The translations under genes were made by a program, and so were the position numbers. The notes below the pieces were generated by a model, which saw only the letters and a list, made by a program, of their open reading frames with translations, was not told where the DNA came from and searched no databases. Shown one piece after another: positions 58,991-64,000 of a stretch of 64,000 bases of DNA; within the stretch, counting starts at the first letter, position 1; the number at the start of each line of letters is the position of its first letter. The stretch is taken from contig NC_081824.1 of assembly GCF_030867095.1 (NCBI RefSeq), positions 347,484,203 through 347,548,202 of the forward strand, read 5' to 3'. The DNA is from Alligator mississippiensis (Eukaryota > Chordata > Crocodylia > Alligatoridae).

Positions 58991-60790
58991 ATTAGTGGAA
59001 ATACGTTTGTATCATGCCTATATTTCAGAACAGATAAGTAATATTTGAACAGTTTAAGTACACTTTTCTTTACACAGGTATTCAGATTGCTGTGAAATTT
59101 TACAGGTTTACAAGCTCCCTGATATAAAGCCGGAATCATATTCTCACCAGTCACCTTAAGAGTGTTTATTGTCTTGCACAGAGAATGGTTCATTTTCCCC
59201 TTTAAAAGGTGGTAGTGTTACAAGATATTGAAAAATCAGCTTCTGACTTCTCAAGCATACAATAGTTCATCTCCTGCATGTCCCTACAGAACACCTTTTA
59301 TGGGCTTATAAATGTTACTATTTTATGCTACCCAGCAGAATCTGTCTTGTAGGTTACATCCTGGCTAAGTACCTAATATAGTTGTTGGGATTCCAGGTGG
59401 TTTGAGATTGTGCATCCGAACTGCTTAGCTTTGGAAAAGTAGCTACATAAATGATAGACTGTAAAACCATCCCATTGACAGGTTTTAATCTGTAGAAATG
59501 CATTGCTTTTGTTATACAAAACAAAACCATAGAATTTTATATCACTTAAAAAGTAAGCTGGTAATAAGAGATGAACTGTGTGACATCCTCACTTCAAATT
59601 GAAGTTTCTCTTATTGACATTTGAGATAAAAAGGCACAGAATGAAGCACATTATGAGAATCTGTTGGTATGAATCTTTGAACAAAAGTAATGAATGGATT
59701 AGTGCCATGCTTTTATCCACACCCACAGTATATATAAATGTATGTATAAAATGTGTGTGTGTGTGTATGTCTGGCAACTTTTTCTTGTTTTCCTAATTAC
59801 AGTACTGTCTGTAAAACATAAGGGAATCCTGTGGAATACAAGCCCACACTTCCTTCACTTATTGATCCATTTGAAAGGAGGTAAAAAATATGACATTGAG
59901 AGAATATGATATATGGTTTAAAGCGGGGGTTAGCAACCTACAGCCCATGGGGCCATTTGATTTGGCTTGTGAATGTGGGGTTTTGGCAGTGGGGAGGGCT
60001 TTCTCCCCAGGCCTCTGTGGGGAGAAGTGACCACAGGAGCTCTGCTTGTGCTGCTGTGGAGTGAAGTGGCATCTGGTTCCTAGTACCCACCCAACTGCCA
60101 GCTTCAGACCCATGCTGGGGCATTCTAGCCTGCAACCTGAAAAGGTTGCTAACCACTGCTCTAAACAATGTTTTGCCTCTTCCCTTCTTTTGACAGTATA
60201 AAATAAAATTACTGGATTTCTTAATCCACGTGGATTTATCTGGATTGTTGTTCATGTGACATAAGACTTTGGATCCAATCCTACATCATAAAGCTCCTGT
60301 TAAGTTCGGTGGTATATGATGAATGAAGCCTGTTAAACCCACTTTGTGCGTAAGTGGTAGGTAGTAATGTGTCAGTACTCAAAAAGTAATATTATGAAAG
60401 CTATGTCTGACCCATATTAAAGTTTCACTGTTAAATTCAAACTTGATGCAGTCCTCTTGGTGACTTAATTGACTCATTGGAGATGCTGTCATTGTTTATT
60501 TGAAAGCTTATTAACCTTTTAAAATTTATTTGTATTGAAAATGTCAGCGATAGTCCACATTAAATATGAATGACAGGAGTTCCCCATTCACTGTTGTGGA
60601 ATCAAAGGCACTTCTGAATGCTGTAAAGTGGTAAGAATGGGTGTTTATAATACTGTGTGCTGTTCCCTTTTACTAAACATTTGTGCAGGTTTTGTACTTA
60701 AGTACAGCAATGTTTAATGTAATGTAAATTTTATATGTAAAGAGTTCTTTTTAAGTAGCCTTATCCTATTTAAATAAATTGAATTAAAAG
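58991..60790 (+). promoter_or_regulatory. C2orf49: C2orf49 3' UTR with polyadenylation signal
   Basis: About 1.8 kb of AT-rich sequence from the stop to AATAAA at 60,773-60,778, the best placed hexamer. An earlier AATAAA lies near 60,203. A (GT)n run is at 59,752-59,767. A hAT-type MITE is embedded at 59,924-60,159. The exact cleavage site cannot be read from sequence. Confidence 0.6.
59924..60159. mobile_element. hAT MITE inside the C2orf49 3' UTR
   Basis: The left terminus CGGGGGTTAGCAACC and right terminus GGTTGCTAACCACTG are inverted repeats. Flanks GTTTAAAG and CTCTAAAC match at five of eight positions, a weak target-site duplication. The 236-bp body is GC-richer than the UTR. It would be part of the mature message if the 60,773 poly(A) signal is used. 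Confidence 0.7.
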
Positions 60791-60890
60791 TAATATTAAG
60801 TGACATGGACCTGTTTTCTACATGTGTTTACACCTGTTTATTTGAAATAGTGCTGTTTAAGTGAACTTGAAAACAACGAGCCTACTTACT

Positions 60891-62451
60891 GCTTGGAACA
60901 GGCATCAGCAACCCCTGGCACTCATGCCAGAGCATGGCACAAAAGGCTGTTTTGCTCAGCATGCCACTACCAGTCTGGGCTCTGGGCAGCTGCTGCCAGC
61001 TGTGGAGCCTGGCCTGTTCCCAGCACGCGGCTGGGAGGCTGCAAGCAGCCTCAGCTGCATGACCGGCAGTAGCTACCCAGAGCTGGAGCCAGCTGCAGCT
61101 GGGAGGCTGCAAACAGCTGCACCGGGCTCTGAAGCCCTGGCATCAGTTCTGTACTGCTGGTGTCTGCATGTCTGCATACGCGCTTCAGAGTGGATAGCAG
61201 GGGAGGGCATGAGGCAGCACAACCCTGGCTCCTCCCCTGATGTCTGCTCTGAGGTGCATATGCAGTCACCACTAACATGGAGGGTAATGCTGGGGCTCTG
61301 GAGCCTGGCACAGCAGTTTGCAGCCTGCCTGCTGCAGTGGCCCAAAGCCCAGGCCAGCTACAAACAGCTGTGCCGGGCTCCAGAGCCCCAGCATCAGGTC
61401 TGTGCTGTTGGCAACTGCATGCAAGTCTCAGAGCAGATGGCAGGGGAGGGGTTGGGGTTGTGCTGCCTCAGGCCCCTCCCCAGCCATCTGCTGTGAGGTG
61501 TGCATGCACCCGCTGGCACAGAGCTGATGCCAGGGCTCCAGAGCAGGGACGGCACCAGCCTCTTCCCAGTAGGGGGCCTGGGTCAGGGCTGGGTTTGAAG
61601 GCTCCACCCCTCCCAGCACTGCTGCCTGCCCCACTTCAGCCAGCTCTGAGCCCAGCCCAACCCCCCCACCAGGAAGAGGCTTGTGCTGCTCTTGTTGGGA
61701 GCACTGCACCTCTGTGAGCTCAGCTGTGGGGGGTGGCTGGGCAGCAGCAGAGCTGGGAGGGGTGGCTATGTGGGGGGTGCTAAGGTGAATTTTGCACTGG
61801 CTATAGCCCCTGCAAGTCCTCTTCCCCCAGTGTTGCCCCTGCAGCCGACTGATGGGCAGGCTCTGGGCTGGGGCCTCTTGTGGCCTGTGCTGTAGCCCAG
61901 GGGCCAGTTCCCTAAAGCACAGAGGACTGCAGGGGCCTGAAGCATCATCGAGTTTGTCCAGTGACCCAGCAGCCCGGCCACGTGTATGTGTGTGTCTGGT
62001 TCTGGGGGTGTGTGTATGCAGGTATCTGTTCTGTGTGTGTGTTTGCGTGTGTGTTTCTGGTTCTCTGTTTGCATGCATGTGGTTGTGTGCATGTACATGC
62101 GCATGCGTCTGGTTCTCTGCGTGCCTCTGGTTTTCTTTCTCTCTTTTTCTTTTTTCTTTCTCTTTTCTCTCTTTTCTCTCATCACAACATGCTTAAGAAA
62201 AAAAGAATATACATCAACAAAGGTAGTATATGGCACTTTTTTTATTGTCATGAGGTTTAAATTTTTTAGAAAACCTGGTATTTACTGTAAAAAAAAAAAA
62301 AATTATGATTATTAACTATATCAATATGTAGTTCCTGTACCTCCTGTCCCACTTGTTTTTCTGGCATGCCAGCATTCCAGCACCTTGTAAGGTAGATGTT
62401 GCGGGGGGTTTGGCACTCCAGCCAAAAACATTGCCTACCCCTGGCATAGAA
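60891..62451. mobile_element. 1.5-kb hAT-like element with internal repeats
   Basis: The insert 60,899-62,443 begins CAGGCATCAGCAACCCCTGG and ends TTGCCTACCCCTG. Flanks GCTTGGAA (60,891-60,898) and GCATAGAA (62,444-62,451) match at six of eight bases. The interior 61,050-61,520 is GC-rich with direct and inverted copies of GGGCTCCAGAGCCCCAGCAT-like words. It ends in a GT-rich stretch (61,980-62,120) and a CT-rich stretch (62,126-62,180). The long open frames here come from this composition. No transposase is recognised. Confidence 0.6.
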
Positions 62452-63650
62452 TTAAACAAATGTACAAGGTCACGGTCTGAATGAATGTCTCTAACTTAAC
62501 AGGCTAAGGTACATTAGGTTTTGCACCTAATAATGACTTCTTAGTGTTCCTTCTTTTTATTTTGCTTTGGCGGTGGTAGAGGGAATGGAGTTGTGCTGGT
62601 TTAGGACCTAAACTTTGTACCGTTGTAGCTTTCAGTCACTGGAAGTGCAGTGTCTGTCTTTTTGTCTTTTTCATAAATTATCTGTCTTTGTCACCAACTC
62701 ATCCCAATCATAACAAAATTGCCTACGTTTGGAATTAATGAAGAGTAATTGTAACAACTGATTGTGGAGAGTCAATTATATTATGGTTAAGCCCTTCCCT
62801 ACCCTAAAGAGCATAAATAAAAGTATTAATTCATTAATTATTAAATAAAAGTATGAGTGAAGACATTGGGGGTAGTATATGAAAATGATGGGAGGATATT
62901 GGTTAGCATGATAGGCAATGAGCTCAATTCTTCAGTAGCCCAGCTTTATAGACATTTTGATGAGAGTTTAAGGAGTAATTTGAAGGAAAATAATAAAGTT
63001 GCTTTGACATCAGTTAGGATGATAGGACTATTTAAACTACTGCAATATTTAAAAGAGCTTAAAGAAAACATGAGAGAAACTTTTCACCTTGGCTTCATAG
63101 CAGAAAGATATGGATGCGTATAGGAAGCTATTTGTTTGGATAGAGCAAGGAGATAGAGTTGTGGAACGGGATGATCGTGCTTGTGTGTGGGTTATAGATT
63201 TTAAGGCCAGATAGGATTACTAGATCATCTGTTCTAAAAGATACTTACCTGTCCAATCCTCTTTATTTGCATTGTGAAGTATATATAAATGGCTATTTAT
63301 CTAATAATCTGAATAGTAATTCATTATATCCAAACAAACTCTGACTCAACTCCCCGCTCCACCCTCAGCAAAAAAAGATGTAGCCGCATGTCTGTACACT
63401 GTTTAGTTAATACCATGCACCGAGGTTTCTTTTGTTTTGTTAACACATTACAATAATAGATGTAGCCTTTAACCCTGGAAGTAAACCCGGATGGAGGAGT
63501 TTAGGGTAGGAAAATTTCAAGATGCTCCTGACAACATTTTTCTGTATTCTCTCTTCGGCTTCAGTATTGGCTTCTAGAGAAATTAGCCAAATGAATTTAA
63601 AATAGCTGTGGTAGTCCAGGCAGCGTCTTGTACCTCAACACTAGTCTTGG
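62452..63650. other. Intergenic AT-rich sequence
   Basis: No gene was recognised. An 88-codon open frame at 62,857-63,123 (GTG start) has no family resemblance. The phrase TATAGATTTTAAGGCCAGATAGGATTACTAGATCATC at about 63,190-63,230 is a minus-strand LINE-tail-like repeat common in reptile DNA. Confidence 0.4.
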
Positions 63651-63659
63651 GTATAGTAC

Positions 63660-64000
63660 TGGAGTGTTCAACCCATGGCCTGAGAGTCAGATCCAGCCTG
63701 CTGCGCTGCCATGCAATCTGCAGGGCTTTCTGCAGATCCATTCCCCTGCTGCCAAATTTCCAGACCCGTGGAGAGCCCTAGGCCCTCCACACTGCTCCTG
63801 ATCCTAGCATGCAGGGACAGATGGGGGCAATGCTAGGCCCCAGGGCCCAATCCCAACATGCAGGAGGGCTGTAAGGTGGAGGTGCTGGGCTCCCAGGACC
63901 CAATCTCTGCATATGGGGCAGGGAAGTGATGGTGCCAGGCCCCTGGGGTCCAGTGCTGGTGTGTGGAGCTTGATTCAGCTCACAAACAGGCCCCACATCA
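63660..64000. repeat. hAT-like element, left part, runs off the window
   Basis: It begins near CTGGAGTGTTCAACCCATGGCC and continues with GAGTCAGATCCAGCCTG and a GC-rich interior with repeated AGGGCCCAATCCCAACATGCAGG-like units of about 55-60 bp. It is related to 57,790-58,110 and, by its left end, to 24,385 and 29,936. The right end lies beyond the window. Confidence 0.5.

Larger units (their letters stand above)
49284..60790 (+). other. C2orf49: C2orf49 (ashwin) gene span
   Basis: Four coding exons (49,284-49,505; 50,596-50,762; 55,274-55,646; 58,934-58,990) join without a stop into a 272-residue protein ending in KKKIQHVTWP. Introns are 1,090, 4,511 and 3,287 bp, all GT-AG. Family knowledge: ashwin was described in Xenopus as needed for embryonic survival and patterning, and ASW is a nuclear subunit of the human tRNA-splicing ligase complex with RTCB, DDX1, FAM98B and RTRAF. 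The human protein is about 232 aa, and the extra length here is N-terminal. The 3' UTR extends to an AATAAA at 60,773-60,778. Confidence 0.93.

Noticed and set aside
60861..61717. Open frames of up to 211 codons in the hAT-like element
   Set aside because: They follow the GC-rich internal repeats, occur on both strands and show no transposase motif.
62857..63123. An 88-codon AT-rich frame near the right end
   Set aside because: It opens on a GTG rather than an ATG and resembles no family I know. Its length is within chance for AT-rich DNA.
1..64000. CRISPR arrays, operons, phage or prokaryotic islands
   Set aside because: None are present. The intron-exon structure, CpG islands, LINEs and LTRs show this to be vertebrate nuclear DNA.

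Overview
The window looks like a vertebrate nuclear chromosome segment, most likely from a non-avian sauropsid. A crocodilian is my best guess. Two split genes with GT-AG introns sit at CpG-rich promoters and are separated by dense interspersed repeats: CR1-type LINEs ending in CTATGAA-like tails, hAT-type DNA transposons and solo LTRs. There are no operons, CRISPR arrays or prokaryotic features.

Left gene (minus strand, about 1-23,000): the 5' half of TGFBRAP1, the metazoan Vps3-like subunit of the CORVET endosomal tethering complex. Three coding exons (13,472-14,156; 7,926-8,120; 7,010-7,164) join in phase and encode residues 1-345, which covers the N-terminal citron-homology (CNH) domain. 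A noncoding exon 1 probably lies near 22,825-22,990 in a CpG island. The remaining exons lie beyond the left edge. Intron 1 (8.65 kb) holds a hAT MITE, a CR1 copy with a foldback 5' end, a 5S rRNA-derived sequence, and an array of about 327-bp tandem units split by another CR1.

Intergenic region (about 23,000-49,200): the two promoters face away from each other across about 26 kb made almost wholly of repeats. In order these are a 68-bp perfect palindrome inside an ATT/ATC microsatellite, hAT elements, a CR1 carrying a nested hAT, a solo LTR, a short CR1 fragment, a CR1 with a 666-codon open reverse-transcriptase frame, a near full-length CR1 split by a 947-bp solo LTR, and another CR1 split by an 820-bp solo LTR. 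All seven large CR1 copies lie on the + strand. One AT-rich block (29,390-29,930) shows no obvious repeat character.

Right gene (plus strand, 49,284-58,990 plus a 3' UTR to about 60,790): C2orf49/ashwin (ASW), complete in four coding exons. The protein is 272 aa, with an N-terminal run of 26 alanines that I do not recall in mammalian orthologs. TGFBRAP1 beside C2orf49, in this orientation, is the arrangement I recall from human chromosome 2q12. The last 3 kb are hAT-derived and AT-rich noncoding DNA. I found no clearly new biological system. The most unusual items are the polyalanine tract, the palindrome, the three CACGTG boxes at the TGFBRAP1 promoter, and the nested transposon structures.
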